21,368 nt of DNA, taken from positions 1 to 21,368 of the forward strand of contig CAZYTO010000066.1 of assembly GCA_964650405.1 (NCBI GenBank), read 5' to 3'. Below, in pieces: positions 7,521 to 15,007 of this stretch (its first letter is position 1; every line of letters starts with the position of its first letter). Position numbers and translations under genes: made by a program. The notes beneath the pieces were generated by a model, which did not search any database, was not told the DNA's origin, and saw only the letters and a program-made list of their open reading frames with translations. This stretch comes from CAZYTO01 sp964650405 (GTDB lineage Bacteria; Acidobacteriota; Thermoanaerobaculia; Gp7-AA8).

Positions 7521-7532
7521 AGCGGGCAGGAA

Positions 7533-7584
7533 GCGGCGAGCGGGAAGACCAGCCGGGCAGCCCATCTTCCGTCCCGCTCGCCGC
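7533..7584. terminator. Inverted repeat between convergent genes, probable bidirectional terminator
   Basis: A perfect 13-bp inverted repeat, GCGGCGAGCGGGA (7533-7545) and its complement (7572-7584), with a 26-base loop lies between the convergent VWA and TPR genes. There is no T-tract. The surrounding sequence repeats the word GCTCGCC, so it also belongs with the low-complexity blocks elsewhere in the window. Confidence 0.5.
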
Positions 7585-7608
7585 TCGCCCTCACCCGCTC
7601 GCCAACGA

Positions 7609-8133
7609 TCAGCTATTGCCGCGCGGCTCGACGCCGAGGTACGAGCCGCCGACGTTCACCGTGTTCCAGATCTCGCCCGACTCGGCCTCGAAGGAGCGCT
7701 TGAAGAGCTCCTCCGCCCGGGCCCGGTCCCCTTTGACGTTGTAGAAGCCGCCCACCTCGGCAAGCCACGCCGCATCCTTCGGCTTCTGCTCCAGCGCCTT
7801 CTCGAACGCTTCCTTCGCCTTCGACCATTCGCTGGCTTCGTAGTAGACGCGTCCGATGCGCATCCAGTCGCTCGCTTCCTTCTTGGTGATCCCGTCGAAG
7901 ACCGCCTGGCCTTCCGACTTCATCCCTCCGAGGTAGTAGGCGCGGCCGACGGCGATGTTCTCCCACGATCCCTTCCCCGCCTCGACCTTCGCTTCTTCGA
8001 GCAGCGCCTTGGCCGCCTCGGACTTCGACTTGCCGCTGTAGATGGAAGGATCGGTCTTCTTCCCGCGCGCGTAGCCGATGGCGATGCCGGCCACGAAGAC
8101 GGCGATCATGACGACGGTCTGTTTGCCCTTCAT
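7609..8133 (-). CDS. Membrane-anchored tetratricopeptide repeat protein
   Basis: The 174-residue product has an N-terminal membrane anchor or uncleaved signal (VVMIAVFVAGIAIGYARG, residues 7-24). About three TPR-like helical pairs follow: SWENIAVGRAYYLGGM, ASDWMRIGRVYYEASEWSKA, KEAFEKALEQKPKDAAWLAE, and YNVKGDRARAEELFKRSFEA. It has no catalytic domain. TPRs of this kind scaffold protein contacts, here probably on the periplasmic side. The ATG at 8133 is the natural start, since the anchor begins directly. It is convergent with the VWA gene, and a strong hairpin lies just upstream of it (8184-8212). The partner is unknown. Confidence 0.8.
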   Translation of the reverse strand: MKGKQTVVMIAVFVAGIAIGYARGKKTDPSIYSGKSKSEAAKALLEEAKVEAGKGSWENIAVGRAYYLGGMKSEGQAVFDGITKKEASDWMRIGRVYYEASEWSKAKEAFEKALEQKPKDAAWLAEVGGFYNVKGDRARAEELFKRSFEAESGEIWNTVNVGGSYLGVEPRGNS

Positions 8134-8183
8134 ACGACCCCCTGGCGTGTAATCCTATCGCTGTTCGCGGCTCGCCCGCCGAA

Positions 8184-8212
8184 TGTGGGGCACGACGCGG
8201 TCGTGCCCCACA
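8184..8212. repeat. Perfect 13-bp-arm palindrome with 3-base loop
   Basis: TGTGGGGCACGAC (8184-8196), loop GCG, then the exact complement (8200-8212). It lies five bases past the stop codon at 8218-8220 of the minus-strand frame that follows the gap, so it could terminate transcription. It lacks a T-tract on either side and may instead be a dispersed palindromic element. Confidence 0.7.
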
Positions 8213-8217
8213 CGTCG

Positions 8218-8483
8218 TTATCGCGACTCGGCGGCCGGCACTCGCACGAGGTCCAGGGCCGGGGAATCGCAGCTGAAATCGGGCCCGGGCGAGGCGGGTT
8301 CGGCGGAGCCTCCGACAACGTAGACGCCCTCGCCCTGGCTGGCCGTCTGGCCGACGATCAGGTGCGCGGCCAGCCACGCGGGATCGGGCCCCGGCACGAT
8401 GAGCGCCAGTCCCGCACCCGCAAACTTAGCGAACAAGGCCCGCAGCCCCTTCCCCGGCCGCCTCCCCCGCGCCCGGCCCGCCC
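8218..8483 (-). CDS. C-terminal protein fragment beyond the assembly gap
   Basis: An open frame enters from the gap and ends at 8218. The first part is Gly/Arg-rich low-complexity sequence. The later part reads GLALIVPGPDPAWLAAHLIV, GEGVYVVGGSAEPASPGPDF and CDSPALDLVRVP. The end SPGPDFSCDSPALDLVRV resembles the SPxTDFSxDFQDL ending of the DUF3471-type tail found on class C serine hydrolases. It may therefore be the true C-terminus of the gene on the other side of the gap, separated by missing or misassembled sequence. It may equally be dispersed-repeat sequence that happens to be open. Because the gap length is arbitrary, the frame relation across it means nothing. Confidence 0.3.
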
Positions 8484-8493
8484 NNNNNNNNNN
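8484..8493. other. Assembly gap (10 N)
   Basis: Ten Ns join sequence of unknown true spacing. The gap is bordered by C-rich low complexity on the left (about 8447-8483), a likely cause of assembly failure. It interrupts the 3' end of the serine hydrolase gene. Confidence 0.98.
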
Positions 8494-9939
8494 GCGGCGC
8501 CCGGGGTCTTGCCTGGAGCGACGCCAGAAGTGGTTCGCGGGCGAGAGTCGTTCGGGGCGCAGATGGCCATCCTCGGTGAACGTGGCGTAGGCGTCGGCGT
8601 TGAGGGAGCGGTCGCGCCAGCGGACGAGGAAGCGATTCGGACCCACGGCCTCGAGGTCGCCCGCGAGCAGAGGCGTATGCGCGAAGCGGAGAGCCAGCCG
8701 GTCGTGCTCGACGGCCACGGTCACCTCGCCGTACCACGCGTCGCGGTAGCGGCCGGCGTAGGCGCCGGGCGGACGCGCCGGCGTCGCGGCAGGCGCTGCC
8801 GTCTCCGCGATCCGCTCGGCCGGCTTGAACGTCTTGAGCCAGTCGGAGGCCGGGACTCCGAGGTAGCCATCGGCGATCGACCAGGCGATGGCATCGACGC
8901 CGGAGCGATCATCCTCATTCGTCAGCACCGTGATTCCCAACTTCGCTTCCGGAACGAGCAGCACCTGCGACGTGGCACCGAGCAGGCCGCCGCTGTGTGT
9001 GACGATGCGGTGCCCGCGGTAGTCGCGGACACTCCAGCCGAGGGCATACGCCTGCAGGAGCGCGCCCGGCTCGAGCGGCGCGACCGTCTGCGCCGCCCAG
9101 AGCTCGCGCGCCTGGGCCTCGCTGACCAGGCGTCCGTCGAGCTGCGCAAGCATCCACCGGGCCATGTCGTTCGCGCTCGACACGATGCCGCAGCAGGGCG
9201 CCATGTTGTCGATGGAGAGCGGGGCGACGGCACGGAGACGGCCGTCCACGGGGACGTGCGAGATGGCCACGTCCGCATTGGACGGCAGGACCGATAGGCT
9301 CGTCCGGGTCGACGTCATCGCCAGCGGGCCGAGGATGCGGTCGCGAATGAACTCGTCCCAGCTCTTCCCGCTCACCGCCGCCACCACTTCCCCGGCCACG
9401 AGATAGAGGACGTTGTCGTAGGCGTAGCGGCTGCGAAAGCTCGTGGCCGGCCTGAGGAAGCGGAGGCGCCGGACGATCTCCGCGCGCGAATAGTCGGTGT
9501 GCGGCCACCACAGGAGGTCGCCCTCGCCCAGTCCGAGGCCGCTGCGGTGCGTGACGAGATCGCGGATGGTCATCTCGCGCGTCACCCACGGGTCGTTCAT
9601 GGCGAAGTCCGGAAGATACCGGACGACGCGGTCATCCCACCCTAGCTTGCCTTCGTCAACGAGCATGGCTAGCGCCGTGGTGGTGAAGGCCTTCGTGTTC
9701 GAGGCGATACTGAAGAGCGTATCGGCGTCCGTCGCGGCCGGCGTGCCGAGCCGCCGCACGCCGTAGCCCTTGGCCGCCACGACCTTCCCGTCCTTCACGA
9801 CGGCCACGGCCACGCCCGGAAGGTCGTACGTCTGCATGGCCCGCGCGACCGTGGCGTCGAGATCGAACGCGACCTGTGGCGTGAAGCTCGCCGCATGGAC
9901 GGCCGAGGTGACGAAGAGCGTGGCCAGTGCGAGCCGCAT
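8494..9939 (-). CDS. Class C beta-lactamase-like serine hydrolase, 3' end cut by gap
   Basis: From the ATG at 9939 the product starts with a signal peptide (LALATLFVTSAVHA) and carries the serine hydrolase triad motifs: S80-N-T-K83 in SIASNTKAF, Y174-D-N176 in RYAYDNVLYL, and HSGG in RIVTHSGGLLG. GYG in KGYGVRRLG and NEDDR late in the domain are also typical. A C-terminal lipocalin-like DUF3471-type domain (about 400-470: GAYAGRYRDAWYGEVTV to LNADAYATFTED) follows. The family includes D-aminopeptidases, esterases and penicillin-binding proteins; the substrate cannot be told. About 482 codons precede the gap and the end is missing. The frame stays open upstream of 9939 but without a signal, so this ATG is preferred. 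The zinc peptidase ends 20 bp upstream. Confidence 0.88.
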
Positions 9940-9959
9940 GCGGCGGCGAGTATCGCACC

Positions 9960-10823
9960 CTAGCGGAACGTGTTGCAGGAGGAGATCCGCCCCGAGTCGA
10001 AGCCGCGCTGGAACCACGCCACCCGCTCCTGCGACGAGCCGTGGGTGAACGAGTCGGGATTCACGCTGCGGCCGGCCATACGCTGCAGCCGGTCATCGCC
10101 CACGGCCGCCGCCGCGGCCAGGCCTTCTTCCACCTCGCCGCTCTCGAGGATATTGCGCTGCTGCGTGGAGTGACCCCACACGCCGGCCAGGCAGTCGGCC
10201 TGCAGCTCCAGCTCGACCGAGTAGTGCTTGGCGTTGTCGGGATCCTGCCGCATGAGCCGCTGCGCCTTCTGCTCGATCCCGAGGAGCTTCTGCACGTGGT
10301 GGCCGATCTCGTGGGCGATGACGTATCCCTGCGCGAACTCTCCCGGCGCGCCGAACCGCTCCTTCAGCTCGTCATAGAACGCCAGGTCGATGTAGACCTT
10401 CTCGTCGGCCGGGCAGTAGAACGGCCCCGTGGCCGACTGCGCGAAGCCGCAGCCGGAGGTCGTGCCGTCGCGGAAGAGAACGAGCTTGGCGTGGTGATAC
10501 GGCACCCTGGCTTGCGCCGGCAGCATCTCCTCCCACGTCGACTGCGTGTCGTTCAGCACGAACTTCACGAACTCCACTTCCCTGTGCTCGCCCTGGCTCT
10601 CGCTGGCAGGGCGGGCCTGGACCGGCCTTGACGGACCCGGTTGCGGACCGCCTCCTCCGCCGCCGAGGAGCGCGAAGAAGTTCCGGTGAAAGAGCACGCT
10701 GAGCACGAGCAGGACCAGCGCGCCGCCGATTCCGATGTGTGCCCCGCCGATCCCGAACCCGCCACCGCTGGAGCCGCGGCGATCTTCAATGTCCTCGTCG
10801 GACCCGCCCTCATTCCAACGCAT
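9960..10823 (-). CDS. ypfJ: Neutral zinc metallopeptidase, YpfJ/KPN_00809 family
   Basis: The 287-residue protein has an acidic, Gly-rich cytoplasmic N-terminus, one membrane segment (about 29-50, with IGIGGALVLLVLSVLF) and a periplasmic catalytic domain. The zinc motif HEIGHH is at 171-176. Other family signatures are FVLNDTQSTWEEM, LVLFRDGTTSGCGFAQSATG, PFYCPADEKVYIDLAFYDEL, ELQADCLAGVWGH and GSSQERVAWFQRGFDSG. Two Cys pairs match the family pattern. The length is normal. The substrate is unknown for the family. It lies 39 bp after the membrane protein gene and 20 bp before the serine hydrolase gene on the same strand, so the three may be co-transcribed. The symbol is given by family resemblance. 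Confidence 0.93.
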   Translation of the reverse strand: MRWNEGGSDEDIEDRRGSSGGGFGIGGAHIGIGGALVLLVLSVLFHRNFFALLGGGGGGPQPGPSRPVQARPASESQGEHREVEFVKFVLNDTQSTWEEMLPAQARVPYHHAKLVLFRDGTTSGCGFAQSATGPFYCPADEKVYIDLAFYDELKERFGAPGEFAQGYVIAHEIGHHVQKLLGIEQKAQRLMRQDPDNAKHYSVELELQADCLAGVWGHSTQQRNILESGEVEEGLAAAAAVGDDRLQRMAGRSVNPDSFTHGSSQERVAWFQRGFDSGRISSCNTFR

Positions 10824-10862
10824 CGCGCCAGTGTAGCGGGTGAGGACGGGCGGAGCGAGCGC

Positions 10863-12191
10863 TTACCTTCGCACCAGGCGAAAGGTCTTGCCCCGGCAGA
10901 CGACCTCGCCTTCGATGTTGGTCCCGTTCCACACGAGAACGTAGCGCGCCGGAAGGCGGACGCCCGGCCGGAACCGGATGGGGAAATCGTCCAGCTCTGC
11001 CTCATAGTCGGCGAGGTACGCGACGTCCCGGTCTGCAGCGAGGTAGGCCGGCGCGTGCCGGAGCGGCTGGAAGTGCATGGCCATGTCGGGAGGCTCGCCG
11101 GCAGTATCGAGCGTGGTGTGGTCGGGAATGGCGGAGCGGCACTGCGCCACGTCGCCGACGTCGCGGCTGATCGGCGGAAGGTCCCGCCAGGTCAGACCGA
11201 GGTGCAGCGCCGTCAGAACCAGCATGACGGCCGTCGCCGTCCTGCCGCGCACCGTGACCCACGCCGGCAGGGTCATCACCGCCAGCATGAGGAAACGGTC
11301 GATGATCCACGCCCCTTTCGAGCCGGCCGTGACATAGCTGCGCGGAGAGACGAAAAAGAGGATCAGCAGGGCACCGGTCAACAACATCGCCGCCCGCTGC
11401 TCACGCGACATCCCGCGCAGGGATAGGGCGATCGCGATGACGATCAGCGCGGATGCGGCCCAGGCGAGGTACGTATGTGTGTCGTTGAAGAACGCGAACG
11501 GCTCGAGTGCCGCCAGGCGGGCCAGCTTCCACGTCAAGGGCCGGTAGGCGCGCACGGCGTGCAGCCGCGACCACGAATCGGCGGCCGCTATGGCGTAGGC
11601 AGGAATGAGGGGAAGGAGATCGCGCCAGCGCCGTTCGAAGGCCATGAGCAGCGTGAGCGCGAGAACGGCGGCAGCGAACGGCAGGCCGTGGGTGAAGTAG
11701 GCCAGGGCGAGGAGCGCATAGATCATCAGCCAGCGGGGCGACTGGCGGTTCCGCCACCAGCAGCCGGCGATCCAGGCGAACACCGCGCAGCCGAGGATGA
11801 AATTGAAGAAGCCCATGAAGAAGAGGTAGCTGTACGCCAGCATCACGCCGAGGAGCGCCCCGGCGTCGGCTTCGCGTTTGAACGACTTCTGCAGGTAGAG
11901 CGTCGCCAAGGGAATGGCCAGGACGCAGAGCGACAGCAACAGCTTCTGCGCGACCAGGGGCGGCACGAGGCGGGCCAGCGACTCCAGCAGCAGGAACGAC
12001 GTCCAGTTCGGAAAGAGCGCTACGTGGGGCACGAACGCCACCTGCACCACGCCTTCGTAGTGCGCCAGCAGCAGGGCGTTGTAGAGATGGCTCGGCCCGT
12101 CCTGGGTCGGAAACCACGGAGTGAGCCAGACCGGCACCAGGGCGATGGCCGTCGCGGCCGCACAGAGGCGCTCGACCGCGCCGCGTAGCAT
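10863..12191 (-). CDS. GT-C-like multi-pass membrane protein (putative glycosyltransferase)
   Basis: The 442-residue product has about ten hydrophobic helices and a short soluble C-terminal domain (RFRPGVRLPARYVLVWNGTN to the end). After the first helix comes WFPTQDGPSHLYNALLLAHY, an acidic first periplasmic loop like that of GT-C lipid-linked-sugar glycosyltransferases. A second loop contains FFVSPRSYVTAGSKGAWIID. The fold suggests transfer from a polyprenyl-phosphate sugar, but I see no specific family signature, so function is inferred from topology only. The ATG at 12191 opens directly into the first helix. Upstream is a long low-complexity block; downstream is the zinc peptidase gene. 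Confidence 0.75.
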   Translation of the reverse strand: MLRGAVERLCAAATAIALVPVWLTPWFPTQDGPSHLYNALLLAHYEGVVQVAFVPHVALFPNWTSFLLLESLARLVPPLVAQKLLLSLCVLAIPLATLYLQKSFKREADAGALLGVMLAYSYLFFMGFFNFILGCAVFAWIAGCWWRNRQSPRWLMIYALLALAYFTHGLPFAAAVLALTLLMAFERRWRDLLPLIPAYAIAAADSWSRLHAVRAYRPLTWKLARLAALEPFAFFNDTHTYLAWAASALIVIAIALSLRGMSREQRAAMLLTGALLILFFVSPRSYVTAGSKGAWIIDRFLMLAVMTLPAWVTVRGRTATAVMLVLTALHLGLTWRDLPPISRDVGDVAQCRSAIPDHTTLDTAGEPPDMAMHFQPLRHAPAYLAADRDVAYLADYEAELDDFPIRFRPGVRLPARYVLVWNGTNIEGEVVCRGKTFRLVRR

Positions 12192-12207
12192 GCGAGCAAG
12201 AGTAGCC

Positions 12208-12354
12208 GATTCGCGGATTCGGTTATTCGCCTATTCGCTGAGTCGCTTAATCGCTTAATCGCTTAGTCGCTTAGTCGCGGATTCGCTTAGTCGCTGATAT
12301 CTCTGGCCGGCGAATGGCGAATAAGCGAGCAGCGAATAAGGCGAATAAGCGATT
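12208..12354. repeat. Low-complexity TTCGCTTA block with inverted right arm
   Basis: The left part (12208-12297) is a run of about ten 8-9 bp units close to ATTCGCTTA / AGTCGCTTA / AATCGCTTA. The right part (12312-12354) carries the complement, GGCGAATAAGCGA and relatives. The two can pair into a long imperfect hairpin. It fills the 163-bp spacer between the ArfB stop and the start of the membrane protein gene, both on the minus strand. The word differs from that at 1211-1357, but the design is the same. Confidence 0.8.
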
Positions 12355-12771
12355 TCACTCTCGCGTCGAGCGCAGCCGCTTCGTCTTGGCCCGCTGCTTC
12401 TTGTCATCGAGCCGCCGCTGCTTCTGCGCCTTCGAAGCCCGCGTCTTCTTCCGCGGCGCGTGCACGACCAGCGCCTCGCGCAGGAGCTCTTCCATCCGCG
12501 CCAGGGCCCGGTCGCGATTGGCGAGCTGGGTGCGCTCGGCCTGGGAGGTGACGTGAAAGACGCCGCTCCGGCTGATGCGGCTGGCCAGCCGCTGGCGCAC
12601 GAGGGCGCGCTGCCCATCCGTCAGCGGCAGGGCCTCGACGTCGACTTCGATCGTGACCCGCGTCTCGACCTTGTTGACGTTCTGCCCTCCCGGCCCGCCC
12701 GCCCGCGAGGTCGCCGCGCGCAGGAGGTGCGCGGGGACGATCAGGCCCTGCCCGAGGTCGAGATCTCTCAT
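12355..12771 (-). CDS. arfB: Alternative ribosome-rescue factor, peptidyl-tRNA hydrolase ArfB
   Basis: Translation from the ATG at 12771 gives 138 residues, the usual ArfB (YaeJ) length. The catalytic GGQ is at 28-30 in SRAGGPGGQNVNKVET, followed by SRISRSGVFHVTSQAERTQL and a long basic tail rich in Lys/Arg (KKTRASKAQKQRRLDDKKQR) that in ArfB enters the empty mRNA channel of stalled ribosomes. There is no stop-codon recognition domain, so it is not a normal release factor. The start overlaps the stop of the upstream regulator gene in ATGA, implying translational coupling. The open frame continues upstream within the regulator gene but has no ArfB sequence there. Confidence 0.93.
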   Translation of the reverse strand: MRDLDLGQGLIVPAHLLRAATSRAGGPGGQNVNKVETRVTIEVDVEALPLTDGQRALVRQRLASRISRSGVFHVTSQAERTQLANRDRALARMEELLREALVVHAPRKKTRASKAQKQRRLDDKKQRAKTKRLRSTRE

Positions 12772-14417
12772 GTCGCGGCGATGATAGCGGCGAAACGCGC
12801 GTCGGTTCGCAGCACGTCGAAGCGCGGCTCGGTGCGGAGGTAGACCAGCCAGCCGGAGCGCTCGCGCACGGCGCGGTCGAGCCAGACCATGGCCTCGTCC
12901 GCGGCGCCGAGCGACGCATGGATCGTGGCCACGTGCACGGGCGAGACGTAGCGAGTGAGAGACAGCGCGGCCAGTTGCTCCAGGCGCTCCGCCGCCGCGC
13001 CCCGATCGAGCGCGCCGAGCGCGGCCACGACGTGCGGCTCTCCCCGGGAGATGGCCAGGGCCCGCTCCAGCTCCGCCCGCGCCTCGGCGATGCGGCCCCG
13101 CTGCTGGCGGATGAGGCCGAGCGTGAAGTGGGCAGGCTCGTGGTGCGGGTTGATCTCCAGCGACCGCGCGCACGCTTCCTCGCCGGCGTCGTAATTGCGG
13201 CCGAGGTAGTGCACGACGGCCAGGTTCGCATTGAGCGTGAACGACAGCGGGTCCGCCTCACCGGCCACCTCCATCTGGGCCAGCGCCTCGGCGATCCTGC
13301 CGCGATGGGCCAGTGCCAGCGCGTACCACTGCCGTGCCACGAGATAGCCGGGCTGCAGCCGCAACGCCTCGAGGTAGGCCCGCTCGGCGTCGTCCCACTG
13401 CCGGTGGAAGACTTCGTGGATGGCGGCCATCGAGGCATGCGCCTCGGCCAGCTCGCCGTCGAGGACCAACGCGCGCCGCGCCGCCGCTTCGGCCTTCGGG
13501 AAGAGTTGCAGCGGCGGGTGGAGATCGCGGCTGGCCAGGGCGATGTAACAGTCGGCCAGTCCCGAATACGCCGGCGCGTACCCGGCGTCGCGGTCGATGG
13601 CCGCCTCGAAGTAGAAGATGGCCCGCTCGATTCCCTCGGCGGTGCGACGGTTCCAGTGGTGGCGCCCTTTGAGGTAATGCTGATAGGCCTCGGCGTCTTC
13701 GCCGTAGTGCCGCCGAGGGCGCCGAACGCGCAGCGCCGCGACGACGCCGCCGGCAAGGCCGTCCTGGAGGCTGACGATGTCGCGCAGCGGAGCCTCGAAC
13801 CGCGAGCCCCAGAGCTGCGCGTGCCGCACGAGATCGCTCAGCTCCACCTGCAGGATCAGCCGCTCGCCTGCCGCCCGGATGGTGCCGGTCAGCGCCGCCC
13901 GGACGTTGAGCTGCCGGCGCACGGCGTCGAGATCCGCGTCGCGAAAGCGGAAGGCCGCCACGCGCGGCGCCACCCGCAGGCCGTCGATGGTGGACAGCGT
14001 GTTCACCAGCGACTCGGCCAGTCCCTCGGCGAGGTAGTCGAGATCGCTCATGCCCGAGGCATTCACGAACGGCAGCACGGCGATCGAGTCGATGGCCTTC
14101 GGCTCGGGCGCCTCGGTGACGCCGCCGGTGAAGGCATAGCCGAAGCGGTGGGCGGTCCGCAGGTACCGCGGCTGCCGCGCGTCGTCGCCGATGGCGGCAC
14201 GGATCTCCTTCACCAGGCTGGCCAGGTTTGCGTCCGAGACGAACGTATCGGGCCAGAGGCGCGCGAACAACGCCTCGCGTGCCACCGGTTTCGGACGGGC
14301 GGCCAGGAGCAGCTCCAGGAGCTGGAAGGCCTTGCCGCTGAGCCGCACGGCCTTGCCGCTCCGTTCGAGCGTCCGCGCCTCCGCGTCGAACAGGCAGTCG
14401 CCGAACAGCAGTCGCAT
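12768..14417 (-). CDS. Winged-helix (OmpR/PhoB-type) regulator with TolB-like and TPR domains
   Basis: The ~549-residue product opens with an OmpR/PhoB-type winged helix (about 1-95: LLFGDCLFDAEARTLERSG, LSGKAFQLLELLLAARPKPV, PRYLRTAHRFGYAF). It has no receiver domain and no membrane helix. A TolB/FlgO-like segment follows (IAVLPFVNASGMSDLDYLAE, GLRVAPRVAAFRF, LTGTIRAAGERLILQVELSD), then about eight TPR units to the C-terminus. This CadC-like, soluble architecture is frequent in Acidobacteriota; the signal is unknown. The ATG at 14417 was chosen; GTG at 14423 or TTG at 14426 in the same frame are possible. It diverges from a lipoprotein gene, with an 11-bp tandem repeat between them, and overlaps arfB by 4 bp. 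Confidence 0.9.
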   Translation of the reverse strand: MRLLFGDCLFDAEARTLERSGKAVRLSGKAFQLLELLLAARPKPVAREALFARLWPDTFVSDANLASLVKEIRAAIGDDARQPRYLRTAHRFGYAFTGGVTEAPEPKAIDSIAVLPFVNASGMSDLDYLAEGLAESLVNTLSTIDGLRVAPRVAAFRFRDADLDAVRRQLNVRAALTGTIRAAGERLILQVELSDLVRHAQLWGSRFEAPLRDIVSLQDGLAGGVVAALRVRRPRRHYGEDAEAYQHYLKGRHHWNRRTAEGIERAIFYFEAAIDRDAGYAPAYSGLADCYIALASRDLHPPLQLFPKAEAAARRALVLDGELAEAHASMAAIHEVFHRQWDDAERAYLEALRLQPGYLVARQWYALALAHRGRIAEALAQMEVAGEADPLSFTLNANLAVVHYLGRNYDAGEEACARSLEINPHHEPAHFTLGLIRQQRGRIAEARAELERALAISRGEPHVVAALGALDRGAAAERLEQLAALSLTRYVSPVHVATIHASLGAADEAMVWLDRAVRERSGWLVYLRTEPRFDVLRTDARFAAIIAAT

Positions 14418-14458
14418 CGTCACCAAAGTACCGTCAAACCGACCGGGCCGGCCGCCCT

Positions 14459-14480
14459 CCCAGAACTTTCCCAGAACTCT
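14459..14480. promoter_or_regulatory. 11-bp tandem direct repeat, candidate winged-helix operator
   Basis: CCCAGAACTTT (14459-14469) is followed immediately by CCCAGAACTCT (14470-14480); 10 of 11 bases agree. A weaker third unit (14481-14491) matches at 7 of 11. OmpR/PhoB-type winged helices bind head-to-tail 10-11 bp repeats, and the gene for such a protein starts about 40 bp away. The site sits between that gene and the divergent lipoprotein gene. Confidence 0.5.
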
Positions 14481-14542
14481 CGCAGATCGCCGTCAGGTCT
14501 TTTCGCCCCCGCGGCGCGATCGTATGCGCAAGGAGGTTGTAC

Positions 14543-14839
14543 ATGAAGAAGCTGACCCTGATTGCCACCGGACTGCTGGTCGTCGCCGCCCTGGCTTGCG
14601 ACCGCGACAAGAAGCAGGACCCCGCGGAACCGAAGCCCGACACGACCACGACCCAGACGACGAGCTCCACGTCACCAGCCGACACGTCCACGCCGGCCAC
14701 CCAGACCTCGACGGCCACCACATCCGCGGCTCCGAGCGACACCGCCGCGCCGCAATCGACGACCGCGACACCGGCGACCCCGTCGACGCCGGCATCCGCC
14801 AGCGGCTCGGCACCCGCCACAAGCACGAAGAAGCCGTAG
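14543..14839 (+). CDS. Small Thr/Ser/Pro-rich lipoprotein
   Basis: A strong AGGAGG (14531-14536) six bases before the ATG at 14543 fixes the start. An upstream in-frame TTG at 14537 would sit against the ribosome site and is rejected. The 98-residue product has a lipoprotein signal (KKLTLIATGLLVVAALAC) with the lipobox Cys near residue 18. The mature part is charged for about 15 residues (DRDKKQDPAEPKPD) and then almost entirely Thr, Ser, Ala and Pro, ending TSTKKP. It has no folded domain, so it is probably a flexible surface or periplasmic stalk. It diverges from the winged-helix regulator and is followed by a hairpin. Function unknown. Confidence 0.8.
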   Translation: MKKLTLIATGLLVVAALACDRDKKQDPAEPKPDTTTTQTTSSTSPADTSTPATQTSTATTSAAPSDTAAPQSTTATPATPSTPASASGSAPATSTKKP

Positions 14840-14861
14840 GAGGACGGCACTCATACGGGAA

Positions 14862-14883
14862 GGGCCGCCCGCAGGGGCGGCCC
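14862..14883 (+). terminator. Hairpin after the lipoprotein gene
   Basis: GGGCCGCC, a 6-base loop, and the exact complement, 22 bp after the stop codon and followed by GTTTCC. It is a strong GC stem with only a short T run, so it is a probable but imperfect intrinsic terminator. Confidence 0.55.
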
Positions 14884-14899
14884 GTTTCCGGCAGGAAGC

Positions 14900-14998
14900 G
14901 TGGAGGACGGACAATCCTGTCCGTCAAAACGAGAACCCACCCAAATACCGGCCTTGGGGGGATTCTTGGGGGGACGGACAGGATTGTCCGTCCTCCAC
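14900..14998. repeat. Paired palindromic elements forming a perfect 26-bp inverted repeat
   Basis: The left arm (14900-14925) and right arm (14973-14998) are perfect reverse complements over 26 bp, separated by 47 bp that include G-rich runs near 14956-14972. Each arm is itself a hairpin: GACGGACA, four bases, TGTCCGTC. The left arm recurs at 5290-5315 with one mismatch. The unit is not a known insertion sequence and encodes nothing. It lies between convergent genes (lipoprotein and S41 protein). Confidence 0.88.
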
Positions 14999-15007
14999 AG
15001 GTCCGCT

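Noticed and set aside
5544..7565. Minus-strand open frame of 673 codons over the VWA gene
   Set aside because: Antisense to an intact YfbK-type gene with MIDAS motif; no recognisable domain.
8218..10017. A single 599-codon serine hydrolase gene reading through the N gap
   Set aside because: The gap length is arbitrary, so continuity of frame is meaningless; residues upstream of the signal peptide at 9939 are also not protein-like.
12208..12354. CRISPR array or tandem tRNA-like repeats
   Set aside because: Units are 7-9 bp, degenerate and without spacers; there are no cas genes and no cloverleaf.
14537..14542. TTG start two codons upstream of the lipoprotein ATG
   Set aside because: It abuts the AGGAGG ribosome site, whereas the ATG at 14543 has correct spacing.
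12918..14546. Plus-strand open frame of 542 codons over the winged-helix regulator
   Set aside because: Antisense to a clear winged-helix/TPR gene; composition dominated by Arg, Gly, Val, Gln with no motif.
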